Source: Candidatus Poribacteria bacterium (lineage in GTDB: Bacteria > Poribacteria > WGA-4E > B28-G17). Taken from it: DNA of 45,997 nucleotides. The stretch is taken from NCBI GenBank assembly GCA_021162805.1, contig JAGGXZ010000178.1, positions 1-45,997 of the forward strand, given 5' to 3'. This document shows, piece by piece, positions 7,754 through 16,399 of this stretch (the stretch's first letter is position 1; the number at the start of each line of letters is the position of its first letter). A program made the position numbers and the translations under genes. The notes beneath the pieces were generated by a model, which was not told the DNA's origin, searched no databases, and saw only the letters and a list, made by a program, of their open reading frames with translations.

Positions 7754-7789
7754 AGGGATGGGGCGGATGTCACCGAATGCCCCATCCCT
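7754..7789 (+). terminator. strong hairpin between lipoprotein genes
   Basis: AGGGATGGGGC (7754-7764) is perfectly complementary to GCCCCATCCCT (7779-7789), an 11-bp stem with a 14-nt loop. TGTCGG follows instead of a U-run. It may be a factor-dependent terminator or an attenuator. The GGAGG of the next gene is 13 nt downstream. Confidence 0.5.
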
Positions 7790-7817
7790 GTCGGATCTAT
7801 CCGGAGGAAAAACAGAC

Positions 7818-8993
7818 ATGAAGAAGCGGTCGGTGATCATCGCCGTTTTCACCTCAATTTGGATCTTCGTCGGATGTTCCGAGGATCTACATCAAAACCC
7901 GTTTGACCCTCAAAACGTCAGAACGGCCGGAGCGCCGGTTGAACTCTCGCTCATCCCAGGGGATAGCCAGATAACCATCTCGTGGAGGGGAATCGGGCTT
8001 AAGGGCGTAAAAGAATACAGGATATACAGAGCCTTTACGGGCGATCCCGTCCCTCAGTTCAAAATGATAGCGGAGATACCTGTAGAGATCGACCCGGCGA
8101 CCGGCGAGGAGAGGACCGAGTATAGGTATGTCGATTCGGGGCTCAAGAACGATCCGAAGAGAGACGGAGAAAGGTTCTTTTACATCTATAGGATCTCATA
8201 TGTGGACGAAAACGGGGTGGAGGTGCCCGATCCGAGTTTGCCTCTTGAGCCCAAATACGAGCCGAGCTCAAAGGAACTTCCGGTGGTATGGCATTACGTG
8301 CGGGGCGCTCCCAGCGTGCCTCCTCCTCCCATTAAACCCATATTGGGCAAACCTCAGGATTTGAGGGTGACGCTGCTGTGGCCGGATTATGTCCCGCCGA
8401 AGGATATCGCTGCATACAGGGTTTACGGGGCGGTCGTTCGGAGCAAGGATGAGGTGCCGGAGAAGCTGAATCTGCTGTATGAGCTGAAATACGACAAACT
8501 GTATCCGCTCAAGCCCGAGGAACAGTATTTCATCGATATTGATTTCAAAAGGGACAAGACGATCAAGGCGTATAAGGTGGTCGCCGTCGATGAGTTCGGC
8601 GTTGAGAGTCGATCTGAACTCTTCTATGCCGAATCGCCTAATCTGCCCCCTCCAGCTCCCGTCATAGTGAGGATGATTCCTGAGCCCCGGCAGAACGTAT
8701 ACAACATCACCATCATCTGGAAGAAGGTGAACGTTCCGGATATCGCCGGATACAGGATTTACAGTCGTGATCCGACCGGAGGATTCTGGGAGCTTAAGGC
8801 AACCATCAACGATCCAAACGCCACCAAATATAAAGTTATGGGCGAAAGATACGTCATAGGTCTTACGGGGATATCCCTCAGGGAGTACGCCATAACCGCC
8901 TTCGACAACACGCCCAGGGAGGATGGATCGTATGACGAGAGCCCGCTTCCGGAGATATCCTCTCCATCCCGGCAATCCCCTCAGAGGAGGTAA
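7818..8993 (+). CDS. lipoprotein with three fibronectin type III-like domains
   Basis: The product has 391 residues from the ATG at 7818, which has GGAGG about 10 nt upstream and gives a clean lipoprotein signal (FTSIWIFVGC). Three FN3-like modules are visible from repeated cores: QITISWRGIGLKGVKEYRIY, then RVTLLWPDYVPPKDIAAYRVY, then ITIIWKKVNVPDIAGYRIY. The linkers are proline-rich (PSVPPPPIKPILGKP). Such proteins usually work as surface spacers or bind polysaccharides or proteins. The N-terminal LHQNPFDPQNVRTAG recalls the opening of many FN3 lipoproteins of FCB-type bacteria. The gene ends 3 bp before the next start, so it is cotranscribed with the outer-membrane protein. Confidence 0.85.
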   Translation: MKKRSVIIAVFTSIWIFVGCSEDLHQNPFDPQNVRTAGAPVELSLIPGDSQITISWRGIGLKGVKEYRIYRAFTGDPVPQFKMIAEIPVEIDPATGEERTEYRYVDSGLKNDPKRDGERFFYIYRISYVDENGVEVPDPSLPLEPKYEPSSKELPVVWHYVRGAPSVPPPPIKPILGKPQDLRVTLLWPDYVPPKDIAAYRVYGAVVRSKDEVPEKLNLLYELKYDKLYPLKPEEQYFIDIDFKRDKTIKAYKVVAVDEFGVESRSELFYAESPNLPPPAPVIVRMIPEPRQNVYNITIIWKKVNVPDIAGYRIYSRDPTGGFWELKATINDPNATKYKVMGERYVIGLTGISLREYAITAFDNTPREDGSYDESPLPEISSPSRQSPQRR

Positions 8994-8996
8994 AGC

Positions 8997-9986
8997 ATGA
9001 TGGACCGATTGAGGCTGTCCTCTTTGATCCTTTTTATTATCCCCTTAACGCTCACTTTCGCTGTTGAGCCGGCGACCGCCGTGAAGGTCGAGATCCCGGC
9101 TACGCCGGCGCTTATGCGGATCCCGACCGCCGAGACGCTCGGAGACGGAGGATATCAGTTCTCACTTAGCATGATCAGATATAGGAAGAAGATACCTCAG
9201 AATCCCAAATCCAACCCGATCCTCCAGAAGGTGGTGGTGGGTGATTTCTTCAAAGAGCTGCACAGCGTGTCGTTCGAGGCTCAATCTTACCTAGTGCCTC
9301 TAAAGCTCTGTTACGGGATCTCCGACAGATTGGATCTCAACCTCGGCATGACCCTCAGCACGGATCAAGGGCAGAAGATCATAGAGGATTACTATGAGGT
9401 TCACAAGGGGGAAATGAAGGTCGCCAGGATCTACCGTCAGCCGATCTTCGACGTGAACCTGGGCTTCAAATACATCATCAAGCCCGAGATGGGCGATGGG
9501 CTCCCATCGCTGGCGGTTGGCGCGACGGCGGAGATCGGATATACGGGCGATGACAGGGTCGATTCGGCCGGGCAGTTCGTGGACGACACGCCCGCGGACG
9601 GCTTCCCCTTCTTCGGCATGGGGATATATCTGGCCGGAACGGAGAAGCTGAATCTCTTCAAGCTCCACAGCGGCGTCGGCGCGTATAGCTCCTCGAAGCT
9701 TCAGAGAACGGCGGATTCGCTCATGGTTTACTTTTTCGGCGGAGCTGAGGTGGCCTTCACCGAGCAGCTCTTCGGCATAGGAGATGTAGTCACCAAAAGG
9801 GCGGTGAATAGCTCCGAGATGGGCACATCGATAGCCGTTGGGCTTAAATACCTGTTCGGCGGACCGACCCTCAACGCGGGGTTTGGAACCGCCCCCGAGC
9901 TTATCCTCAGCATAACCTCTCCTGGCAGGAAGGCTGAGGCGATTAAGCCGGCCGCCCCCGGCGAGACGGAGGCGCCGTTGTTTTGA
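8997..9986 (+). CDS. probable outer-membrane beta-barrel protein
   Basis: The product has 329 residues with an N-terminal signal peptide (LSSLILFIIPLTLTFAVEPATA). The mature part opens with PALMRIPTAETLGDGGYQFSLS, a pattern common at the first strand of YjbH-like or porin-like outer-membrane proteins. Alternating hydrophobic strands follow with short glycine/aspartate turns (YGISDRLDLNLGMTLS, then FDVNLGFKYII and GTSIAVGLKYLFGG). The extreme C-terminus is proline/alanine-rich, which is unusual because most barrels end in an aromatic residue. Function is unknown. GAGGAGG lies just before the ATG, overlapping the end of the previous gene. It overlaps the start of the nitroreductase gene by 4 bp. 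Confidence 0.7.
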   Translation: MMDRLRLSSLILFIIPLTLTFAVEPATAVKVEIPATPALMRIPTAETLGDGGYQFSLSMIRYRKKIPQNPKSNPILQKVVVGDFFKELHSVSFEAQSYLVPLKLCYGISDRLDLNLGMTLSTDQGQKIIEDYYEVHKGEMKVARIYRQPIFDVNLGFKYIIKPEMGDGLPSLAVGATAEIGYTGDDRVDSAGQFVDDTPADGFPFFGMGIYLAGTEKLNLFKLHSGVGAYSSSKLQRTADSLMVYFFGGAEVAFTEQLFGIGDVVTKRAVNSSEMGTSIAVGLKYLFGGPTLNAGFGTAPELILSITSPGRKAEAIKPAAPGETEAPLF

Positions 9987-10678
9987 CCATGGGCAGGTTG
10001 ATCCTGACAGGAACGGTCATCATATTCGCCCTCTTTTCGTGTAAGGAGAGGGATCAAGATATAGGTATGGAATCCGGATCGGAGATAGAGCTCCCCAACC
10101 CCAGATACCGAAGCGACGTTTCCCTCGAGGAGGTACTGCTCAAGAGAAGATCCGTGCGAGATTACACCGATGAGCCGCTCACGCTCCAGGAGGTCTCACA
10201 GTTGCTGTGGGCAGCTCAGGGCATTACCGACCCGCGCGGATTCAGGACCTCCCCCTCCGCCGGGGCCACGTATCCTCTCGAGACCTACCTTGTGGCGGGA
10301 AACGTCGATGGACTCGCCCCGGGGCTGTATCGTTATGTTCCGGGTCGGCATGTGATCGTCAAACTCATGGACGGAGACCTTCGGTCACAGTTGAGTAAGG
10401 CGGCGCTGGGTCAGGAGTGCGTGAAGAGGGGAGCTATAGATATCGTGTTCACGGCCATCTACGAGAGAACCACGTGGCGATATGGCAGGCGAGGCATAAG
10501 ATACGTGCATATAGAGATCGGCCATGCCGCACAGAACGTCTATCTCCAAGCCGCCGCCCTCAACCTCGGCACGGTTGCCGTGGGAGCGTTCCATGACAAC
10601 AAGGTGAGGAAAATATTGAACCTGCCTAAAGGGGAGGAGCCGCTTTACATCATGCCCGTCGGAAGGAGGAGAAGATGA
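9983..10678 (+). CDS. SagB-type nitroreductase-family protein with a lipoprotein signal
   Basis: The flavin-dependent nitroreductase fold is recognisable: [20 protein letters not shown] (FMN phosphate-binding start), [11 protein letters not shown], then [16 protein letters not shown], typical of SagB/ThcOx oxidoreductases, and [13 protein letters not shown] near the end. SagB enzymes oxidise azolines in peptide toxins; stand-alone members have other, mostly unknown roles. The odd point is the N-terminus, [13 protein letters not shown], which looks like a lipoprotein signal with the cysteine about 20 residues in. No twin-arginine is seen. The start is TTG 9983 (GGAGG 10 nt upstream) or ATG 9989. 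It overlaps both neighbours by 4 bp. No azoline-peptide genes are nearby. Confidence 0.82.
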   Translation: MTMGRLILTGTVIIFALFSCKERDQDIGMESGSEIELPNPRYRSDVSLEEVLLKRRSVRDYTDEPLTLQEVSQLLWAAQGITDPRGFRTSPSAGATYPLETYLVAGNVDGLAPGLYRYVPGRHVIVKLMDGDLRSQLSKAALGQECVKRGAIDIVFTAIYERTTWRYGRRGIRYVHIEIGHAAQNVYLQAAALNLGTVAVGAFHDNKVRKILNLPKGEEPLYIMPVGRRRR

Positions 10679-11124
10679 GGGCCGTCGTTCAGAGGGTGAG
10701 CGAGGCGTCGGTCTCCATCGACGGAGAGATCGTCTCGAGGATCGGCAAAGGGTTGCTTATCTTCTTAGGCGTCGGAGCGGGCGATACGGAGAGCGACGCC
10801 GAGTATCTGGCGGACAAGATCGCCAATTTGAGGATCTTCGAGGACGAGAAGGGCAAGATGAACCTCTCCGTCCTCGATGTCGGAGGCGAGGCCATGGTGG
10901 TCTCTCAGTTCACGCTCTACGGCGATTGCCGAAAAGGGAGACGTCCCAGCTTCACCCAGGCGGCGAAACCCGATAAGGCCCAAGTCCTCTATTCCTATTT
11001 CATCCTCCGCCTCAGAGAGGAAGGCGTGCCCACCCGAGAGGGCGTGTTCCAGGCTCATATGAAGGTAAACCTCACAAATGACGGCCCCGTAACGATACTT
11101 CTGGACAGCGGGAAGTCCTTCTGA
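10675..11124 (+). CDS. dtd: D-aminoacyl-tRNA deacylase
   Basis: The product has 149 residues, the full length for the family. Dtd removes D-amino acids (and glycine from tRNA-Ala) from mischarged tRNAs in the cytoplasm. Visible motifs are [13 protein letters not shown] at the N-terminus, [33 protein letters not shown] (the conserved SQFTLY block) and the C-terminal [17 protein letters not shown], carrying the NxGP motif that gates the active site. It overlaps the nitroreductase gene by 4 bp (ATGA) and the recombinase gene by 1 bp, so it lies within a tightly packed housekeeping operon. Confidence 0.97.
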   Translation: MRAVVQRVSEASVSIDGEIVSRIGKGLLIFLGVGAGDTESDAEYLADKIANLRIFEDEKGKMNLSVLDVGGEAMVVSQFTLYGDCRKGRRPSFTQAAKPDKAQVLYSYFILRLREEGVPTREGVFQAHMKVNLTNDGPVTILLDSGKSF

Positions 11125-12020
11125 TGTCCCCCGAGAGGTTCATCGGATACTTCATAGATTATCTCAGGGTTGAAAGAGGAGCCTCGCCGAACACGATCGC
11201 CTCTTATGAGACCGATCTGAGGGATTTCCTCGCCTTTCTCGAATCTCTGAAAGTGCGTTTCCCCGGCGATGTGAGTCGGGACATTATAAGGGGATACGTC
11301 GAATCGCTCAGCCGTAGGGGCATGAGCTCAAGCAGCATCTCGCGCCATATCTCCTCCCTGAGGAGCTTTTACAGATTTCTTATGGCCGAGAGACTGATCG
11401 ATGAATCTCCGGTTGATGGGATCGAGCCGCCCAAGGGATGGGCGAGGCTGCCAACGGTGCTGAGCATCGATGAGGTGGAGAGACTGCTCTCGGTATATGA
11501 GAGGGCGGAGAGGCCCATCCAGCTTAGAAACAAAGCCATCCTCGAGCTGCTTTACGCCACCGGAGTGAGGGTATCGGAGCTCGTATCGCTTCGAACGGAT
11601 GATATCTCGGCCGATCTGGGATATCTGAGATGCAAAGGCAAGGGGGATAAGGAACGTCTCGTGCCCATCGGCACCCCGGCTTTGAAGGCGTTGGAGGAAT
11701 ACCTTAAAAGGGGGCGACCTTGTCTTACAGGCTCTCGATCTCAGCCCTGGCTTTTCCTCAATCGGAATGGGGATAAGCTCAGCCGACAGGCCGTATGGAA
11801 GGTGATAAAGCAAGCCATAAAGCTGGCGGGGATAGAGAAGAACGTCTCACCTCATACCCTCAGACATTCGTTCGCCACACATATGCTTGAGCGGGGCGCC
11901 GACCTGAGATACCTTCAGGAGATGCTCGGCCATTCGAACATCTCCACCACCCAGATCTACACCCATATAAGCCGTGAGAGACTCAGAGACCTTCACAAAA
12001 CCTTCCATCCCAGAGGGTAG
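11124..12020 (+). CDS. xerD: tyrosine recombinase XerC/XerD
   Basis: The product has 298 residues, the normal Xer length. It resolves chromosome dimers by site-specific recombination at dif, together with a partner recombinase. An N-terminal SAM-like DNA-binding domain (residues 3-90) precedes the catalytic domain with all active residues: R149 (ATGVRVSEL), K173 region, H244 and R247 (HTLRHSF), H270 (LGHSNI) and the nucleophile Y279. The sequence around HMLERGADLRYLQEMLGHS is typical of XerC/D rather than phage integrases. I cannot decide between xerC and xerD from sequence alone; xerD is tentative. It starts in the TGATG junction with dtd and ends 1 bp before the tRNA nucleotidyltransferase. 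Confidence 0.93.
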   Translation: MSPERFIGYFIDYLRVERGASPNTIASYETDLRDFLAFLESLKVRFPGDVSRDIIRGYVESLSRRGMSSSSISRHISSLRSFYRFLMAERLIDESPVDGIEPPKGWARLPTVLSIDEVERLLSVYERAERPIQLRNKAILELLYATGVRVSELVSLRTDDISADLGYLRCKGKGDKERLVPIGTPALKALEEYLKRGRPCLTGSRSQPWLFLNRNGDKLSRQAVWKVIKQAIKLAGIEKNVSPHTLRHSFATHMLERGADLRYLQEMLGHSNISTTQIYTHISRERLRDLHKTFHPRG

Positions 12021-12021
12021 G

Positions 12022-13284
12022 ATGAAGCTGGCAGATCGCCTTCCGGAAAACATCCGGAAGTTTTTGAGACGAATAGGCAGGATAGGGGAGGACGCGGGGA
12101 TTCAGACGTATGCCGTCGGCGGGTTCGTCAGAGATCTCATCCTCGGCGTGCCGAACCTCGATCTGGATGTGACCGTCGAAGGGGATGGAAAGGGGTTTGC
12201 CGAAATGCTGGCCCGCGAGATGGGAGGTGAGGTGATCTCATATGATAGGTTCGGCACGGCTACTCTCTCGCTCAGAGAAGGCCCTATCAAGAGAATGGAT
12301 GTCGTCACGGCGCGCAGGGAAAGATATCCTCATCCCGGCGCTCTGCCGGAGGTCGAACCCGGAACGATCCGTGAGGATCTGTTCAGAAGGGATTTCACCA
12401 TAAACGCGATGGCCATGGCTCTGAATCCAAATCGCTTCGGCCAGATCGTCGATCTCTACGGCGGGTTAAGGGATCTGAGAGAGGGGATCATCAGGGTTTT
12501 GCACGATATGAGCTTCATAGACGACCCCACCCGTCTTTTCAGATGCGTGAGGTTCGAAACGAGATACGACTTTGTCGTCGAGCCGCATACGAGTTCGCTG
12601 TTTAGGCGAGCGGTAGATGATGAGATGCCGTTCAAGGTCAGCAGACAACGCATCTGGCATGAGATGAGGCTCATACTGGCGGAGGATCTTCCCGAAAAGC
12701 CGATCAAAAGGATGCGCGAGGTGGGACTTCTTCGCTTCGTCAGCCCCGACGTGGACGCGTCCGATGAGACGATGCGCCTTTTCGGCGGGATACGTCGGGC
12801 GTTGGATCTGCTGCGCAAATCGGGGATCGAAGATGTGATAGATCTCCCTCTCGTGTATTTCGCCGCTATGATATGCCACTTTCATCTTGATGCCATCAGG
12901 GCGATCTGCCGGGAGTTCTCGCTCTCAAGGGAGGAGGAGCGGATATTGATGGATTCCAAGGAGATACTAGGCGTAGAGGTGGGAAGGAGCAGAAGCGAGA
13001 TATACAGGGCGTTTGAGGGGAGGTCACCCGAGTCGCTACTATTTTTACTTGCCAAAACGGGTGATGAACGGGTAAAATCTTCTGTCGTCGAATACCTCAA
13101 AGAGCTCAGGCATATCGAGCCGATCGTATCGGGCGATGACCTCAAAAAGATGGGATTGAAGCCCGGGCCGATCTTCGGCGAGATATTGAGGGAGGCGTTT
13201 GACGCCCAGCTTGACGGCGAGCTGAAATCGAGGTATCAATTGAGGGAATTCCTGATCAGCAGGGGGTATATACGGTGTCGTTGA
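12022..13284 (+). CDS. CCA-adding tRNA nucleotidyltransferase / poly(A) polymerase family
   Basis: This class II nucleotidyltransferase adds C and A residues to tRNA 3' ends. From ATG 12022 the protein has 420 residues. The signature GGFVRDLILG (33-42) is followed by the metal-binding pair D47/D49 (NLDLDVTVEG). FGTATLS, then REDLFRRDFTINAMAM and the flexible-loop region follow, then DPTRLFRCVRFETRY of the neck domain. The helical C-terminal part lacks an obvious HD domain. Whether it adds CCA, only A, only CC, or makes poly(A) cannot be told. The longer frame from 11974 is rejected because it lies inside the recombinase gene, and AGAGGG sits just before 12022. Confidence 0.92.
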   Translation: MKLADRLPENIRKFLRRIGRIGEDAGIQTYAVGGFVRDLILGVPNLDLDVTVEGDGKGFAEMLAREMGGEVISYDRFGTATLSLREGPIKRMDVVTARRERYPHPGALPEVEPGTIREDLFRRDFTINAMAMALNPNRFGQIVDLYGGLRDLREGIIRVLHDMSFIDDPTRLFRCVRFETRYDFVVEPHTSSLFRRAVDDEMPFKVSRQRIWHEMRLILAEDLPEKPIKRMREVGLLRFVSPDVDASDETMRLFGGIRRALDLLRKSGIEDVIDLPLVYFAAMICHFHLDAIRAICREFSLSREEERILMDSKEILGVEVGRSRSEIYRAFEGRSPESLLFLLAKTGDERVKSSVVEYLKELRHIEPIVSGDDLKKMGLKPGPIFGEILREAFDAQLDGELKSRYQLREFLISRGYIRCR

Positions 13285-13937
13285 ACATACCGAATTTGAT
13301 CCTTTCCTTCGGCTTTGTGATCATACTTCTCTCGTTTCACGAATACGCCCATGCGACCGTGGCGAGCTGGCTCGGGGACAGGACGGCGGAGATGGCGGGG
13401 CGTAAGACGCTCAATCCTGCCGCCCATATAGACCCTTTCGGCACGATACTGTTGCCTCTGATGCTGCTTCTGGCCGGCATGCCGGCCTTCGGCGGAGCGA
13501 AGCCCGTGCCGGTTGACCTCAGATCCCTGAGGAACCCAAAGAGGGATCACGCCCTCATAGCGCTGGCTGGGCCGATGATGAACATCCTGCTCGCCTTCGG
13601 AGGGGTGATACTGATAAGGCTGCTGCTCATCAAACCCACGCCCTTGACGGTGAACCTCGTGAGCAAAATATTGATCATACCGGTCTGGATAAGCCTCTAT
13701 CTCGCTGGCTTTAACCTGATCCCGCTTCCCCCTCTGGACGGGTTCAACATACTTCTTGGGATACTGCCGCGCAGACATGCCTATGAGTTCGCGAAGCTCG
13801 AAAGATATAGCATGCCCCTGCTGATGGGATTGATCTTCATCCCATATCTCCTGAGGATACCGAATCCGGTTTTCATCTTTATCAGGGGCATAGCCGCCGG
13901 ACTTTTCACGATTATGACTAAAATGGTCGGAATGTGA
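13275..13937 (+). CDS. site-2 protease family (M50) membrane metalloprotease
   Basis: The product has 220 residues and about five membrane segments. The zinc motif HEYAH (H22, E23, H26) lies in the first helix, and a second motif LIPLPPLDGFNIL supplies the distal aspartate typical of M50B proteins. ALAGPMMNILLA is the conserved glycine-asparagine segment. Substrate unknown. Its GTG start overlaps the end of the nucleotidyltransferase gene by 10 bp and trpS follows after 15 bp. The neighbour order M50 - trpS - scpA - scpB recurs in many bacteria, as I recall, which supports the assignment. Confidence 0.92.
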   Translation: MSLNIPNLILSFGFVIILLSFHEYAHATVASWLGDRTAEMAGRKTLNPAAHIDPFGTILLPLMLLLAGMPAFGGAKPVPVDLRSLRNPKRDHALIALAGPMMNILLAFGGVILIRLLLIKPTPLTVNLVSKILIIPVWISLYLAGFNLIPLPPLDGFNILLGILPRRHAYEFAKLERYSMPLLMGLIFIPYLLRIPNPVFIFIRGIAAGLFTIMTKMVGM

Positions 13938-13952
13938 TGGAGGTTGATCGGA

Positions 13953-14933
13953 ATGAAAAGACTCGTCAGCGGCGTAAGGCCGACGGGATATCTTCACCTG
14001 GGGCATCTGGAAGGGGTGTTGAAAAACTGCGTCAAATTACAGGAGGAGTACGAGTGTTTTCCCTTCATAGCTGATTGGCATTCCCTGACAGATCATCTCG
14101 ACACGGAGATGCTGCGAGAGTATACGATCCAAGCGGCGGTGGATTGGCTGAGCGCCGGGATAGATCCCGAAAGGAGCACGCTCTTCGTCCAATCCCACGT
14201 CAAGGAGCACGCCGAGCTGATGCTGTTGTTGGCGATGGTCACGCCCGTGCCATGGACCGAAAGGACGCCGAGCTACAGGGACATGCTTCAAAAACTTGAG
14301 GGAACCCGCCAGAGCCCATCTCTCGGATTCCTGGCATATCCCGTTCTTATGACGGCGGACATAATCATCTACAAAGCCGAAGTCGTCCCTGTCGGCGAGG
14401 ATCAACTGCCGCATCTGGAGCTCTCCCGTGAGATAGTCAGAAGGTTCAATCATCTCTTCGGAAGGAAGGTCTTCCCCGAACCCGAGGCGCTGCTCACGGA
14501 GGTGCCCAATCTGCCCGGAACGGACGGCAGGAAGATGAGTAAGAGCTACGGCAACTGCATATATCTGAACGATCCGCCTGAGACGATCAGGAAAAAGGTC
14601 ATGCAGATGGTCACCGATCCGCAGAAGATCAGAAAGAACGATCCCGGTCATCCGGAGGTTTGCACCGTCTTCGCCTATCATAGGATATACAACTCAGCGG
14701 AGATCGATCGGATAGAAAGGGATTGCAGATCCGGAGCGCTGGGATGCGTGCAGTGTAAACGGAACATGGCCGACGCCCTGTGCACTTACCTCCAGCCCTT
14801 CCACGAGAGGAGAAATTATTGGAGCGAGAACCTGGATGAGGTCAGGGATATATTGAAGGAGTGCGCACACAGAGCCCGAACAATCGCCTCACAGACGATG
14901 GAGGAGGTCCGCGAGGCGATCGGACTGTTTTAG
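13953..14933 (+). CDS. trpS: tryptophanyl-tRNA synthetase
   Basis: The product has 326 residues, standard for bacterial TrpRS. It charges tRNA-Trp in the cytoplasm. The class I signatures are present: GVRPTGYLHLGHL with the HIGH-type HLGH at 15-18, and KMSKS at 194-198. PSLGFLAYPVLMTADIIIYK and VPVGEDQLPHLELSREI belong to the tryptophan and dimer regions. ATG 13953 is chosen over TTG 13944 because GGAGG ends 9 nt upstream. The next gene in the usual order would be scpA, but here a toxin-antitoxin pair intervenes. Confidence 0.97.
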   Translation: MKRLVSGVRPTGYLHLGHLEGVLKNCVKLQEEYECFPFIADWHSLTDHLDTEMLREYTIQAAVDWLSAGIDPERSTLFVQSHVKEHAELMLLLAMVTPVPWTERTPSYRDMLQKLEGTRQSPSLGFLAYPVLMTADIIIYKAEVVPVGEDQLPHLELSREIVRRFNHLFGRKVFPEPEALLTEVPNLPGTDGRKMSKSYGNCIYLNDPPETIRKKVMQMVTDPQKIRKNDPGHPEVCTVFAYHRIYNSAEIDRIERDCRSGALGCVQCKRNMADALCTYLQPFHERRNYWSENLDEVRDILKECAHRARTIASQTMEEVREAIGLF

Positions 14934-15019
14934 TGTGGCGCTCCTCTCCGACAAGGAACTAAGATCTGAGTAAAGACCATATACTTTAGACGATATGGGA
15001 TCTCCCGGAGGATAGAGGA

Positions 15020-15238
15020 ATGGAGAACATAAGGGAGAAAATACTCAAAGAAATCGATGAAATGAGCACAAATGAGCTGTTATTGCTTTATAATCAGATA
15101 AAACTTATGAAAAATATCAAGACAAAGGATAAACGAAGTATGAAAAGCTGGAGCTTAGAGGAAATACACAGGTTAACCTCATCCTCAAAAACCTGCTGGG
15201 CTGATACTATAATATCGGAGAGGGAAGAGAGACTGTGA
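15020..15238 (+). CDS. probable antitoxin of a VapBC-like pair
   Basis: The product has 72 residues and is very lysine- and glutamate-rich. It shows two helices (IREKILKEIDEMSTNELLLLY) and a C-terminal part (SWSLEEIHRLTSSSKTCW) that could wrap the toxin. I see no classical AbrB, Phd or RHH motif, so the family is unknown. The call rests on size, charge and the 4-bp GTGA overlap with the PIN-domain gene. GGAGG lies upstream and a lone TATACT at 14980-14985 might be a -10 box. The gene is AT-rich compared with trpS and scpA, which points to acquisition. Confidence 0.7.
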   Translation: MENIREKILKEIDEMSTNELLLLYNQIKLMKNIKTKDKRSMKSWSLEEIHRLTSSSKTCWADTIISEREERL

Positions 15239-15687
15239 GATATTTCCTTGATACATCAGCACTGGTGAAGATATATCACAAGGAAGAGGGATCAAAGTAT
15301 GTTATTGAGATCTATAAAGAAGGAGAAGTCGTTATCTCAGAGCTAGCAGCGATTGAATTTCTTTCGGCAATTTACCGTAAATTCAGAGAGAAAGAGATAA
15401 GCGAACTCGCTTTAAAAGCTGTTTGTGATAAGTTTAGCGAAGACCTTGAGGCTAGATACGGTCTCCTTCAGTTTTCACCCTTAGTTATAGATGAAGCTCG
15501 AAATCTGATCCAAAAGCATGGAAGATCAAGATCTTTGAAGACATTGGATAGCTTACAACTAGCTTTCTTTCTTGTTTTTTGTGATAAAGAAGATAAGTTT
15601 CTATGTGCTGATAAAGGCCTTTTAGAAATCGCAAGGGAAGAAGGGGTATCGGTAATTGATGTAAAAGGCGGCGATGGTCATGTATGA
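15235..15687 (+). CDS. PIN-domain ribonuclease toxin, VapC-like
   Basis: The product has 150 residues, normal for VapC. These toxins cleave tRNA or rRNA and are blocked by the partner antitoxin. The acidic active-site residues are in place: D6 (FLDTSALVK), E41 ([10 protein letters not shown]), D105 (KTLDSLQLA) and D126 (CADKGLL). The start is GTG inside the antitoxin stop. Codon use is AT-rich, unlike the operon around it. Its last 14 bases overlap the start of scpA, so toxin and condensin-subunit translation may be coupled, an unusual arrangement for a mobile toxin pair. Confidence 0.88.
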   Translation: MRYFLDTSALVKIYHKEEGSKYVIEIYKEGEVVISELAAIEFLSAIYRKFREKEISELALKAVCDKFSEDLEARYGLLQFSPLVIDEARNLIQKHGRSRSLKTLDSLQLAFFLVFCDKEDKFLCADKGLLEIAREEGVSVIDVKGGDGHV

Positions 15688-16399
15688 GGTGAAACTGGAA
15701 ACCTTTCAAGGGCCGCTGGATCTGCTGCTCCATCTCATTCAGAAGAACGAGATGGACATATACGATATCCCTATCGCCGAGATCACGCGACAATATCTGG
15801 AGTATCTCGATCTGATGAAAGCGTTGGACCTTGAGGTCGCCTCCGAATTCCTGGTTATGGCGGCAACCCTGCTTCAGATAAAATCACGCAGCATGCTCCC
15901 CGCACCTGCACCCGAGGAGATCGAATTCGTGGAGGGCGCCAGGGAGGAGCTGGTGAGGCAATTGCTCGAATACAAGAGGTTCAAGGAGGCGGCGGAGAAA
16001 CTCAGAGCGCTTGAGATGGAAAGGGAGAAGATCTTCTTCAGGGAAGTCGATCGGAGGGAACTCGAGAACAAAGAGTATGCGATCGAAGCCAGCCTATTCG
16101 ATCTGCTCTCCGCCCTGAGAGATGTGCTCTCCAGGTTTCCCGATGAACCTATGGAGATCAGCGAGGAGGATATCACCGTTGAGGACAAGATGGATCAAAT
16201 CATGACCTTGTTGTCGGAGAGGGAAGAACTGAGCTTCAACCGAATCTTCTCCGAACTGGCTTCCAAGAGGGAGGTGATCGTCACTTTCCTGGCGATACTG
16301 GAGCTCATAAGAATTCACCGTCTGATAGCCTATCAGACGACCATGTTCGGGGATATAATACTTCGGAAGCGTAAGGCCGATGACGATGGGGGAGCGTGA
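15674..16399 (+). CDS. scpA: segregation and condensation protein A
   Basis: This kleisin subunit of the SMC-ScpAB condensin bridges the SMC heads. The 241-residue protein opens with the family hallmark [20 protein letters not shown], followed by [19 protein letters not shown] and the [20 protein letters not shown] helix that contacts the SMC neck. The C-terminal winged helix contains [19 protein letters not shown]. The start ATG 15674 lies inside vapC (14-bp overlap); an ATG two codons later is the alternative. It overlaps the methyltransferase gene by 20 bp. Confidence 0.96.
   Translation: MVMYEVKLETFQGPLDLLLHLIQKNEMDIYDIPIAEITRQYLEYLDLMKALDLEVASEFLVMAATLLQIKSRSMLPAPAPEEIEFVEGAREELVRQLLEYKRFKEAAEKLRALEMEREKIFFREVDRRELENKEYAIEASLFDLLSALRDVLSRFPDEPMEISEEDITVEDKMDQIMTLLSEREELSFNRIFSELASKREVIVTFLAILELIRIHRLIAYQTTMFGDIILRKRKADDDGGA

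Noticed and set aside
11124-12020. The full tyrosine recombinase as the integron or a phage integrase
   Set aside because: It has Xer-like length and motifs, sits in a tightly packed housekeeping operon, and no att sites or phage genes are near.
13236-14006. Long minus-strand frame opposite the M50 and trpS genes
   Set aside because: It is rich in H, R, Q and Y and overlaps two well-identified genes; a shadow frame.
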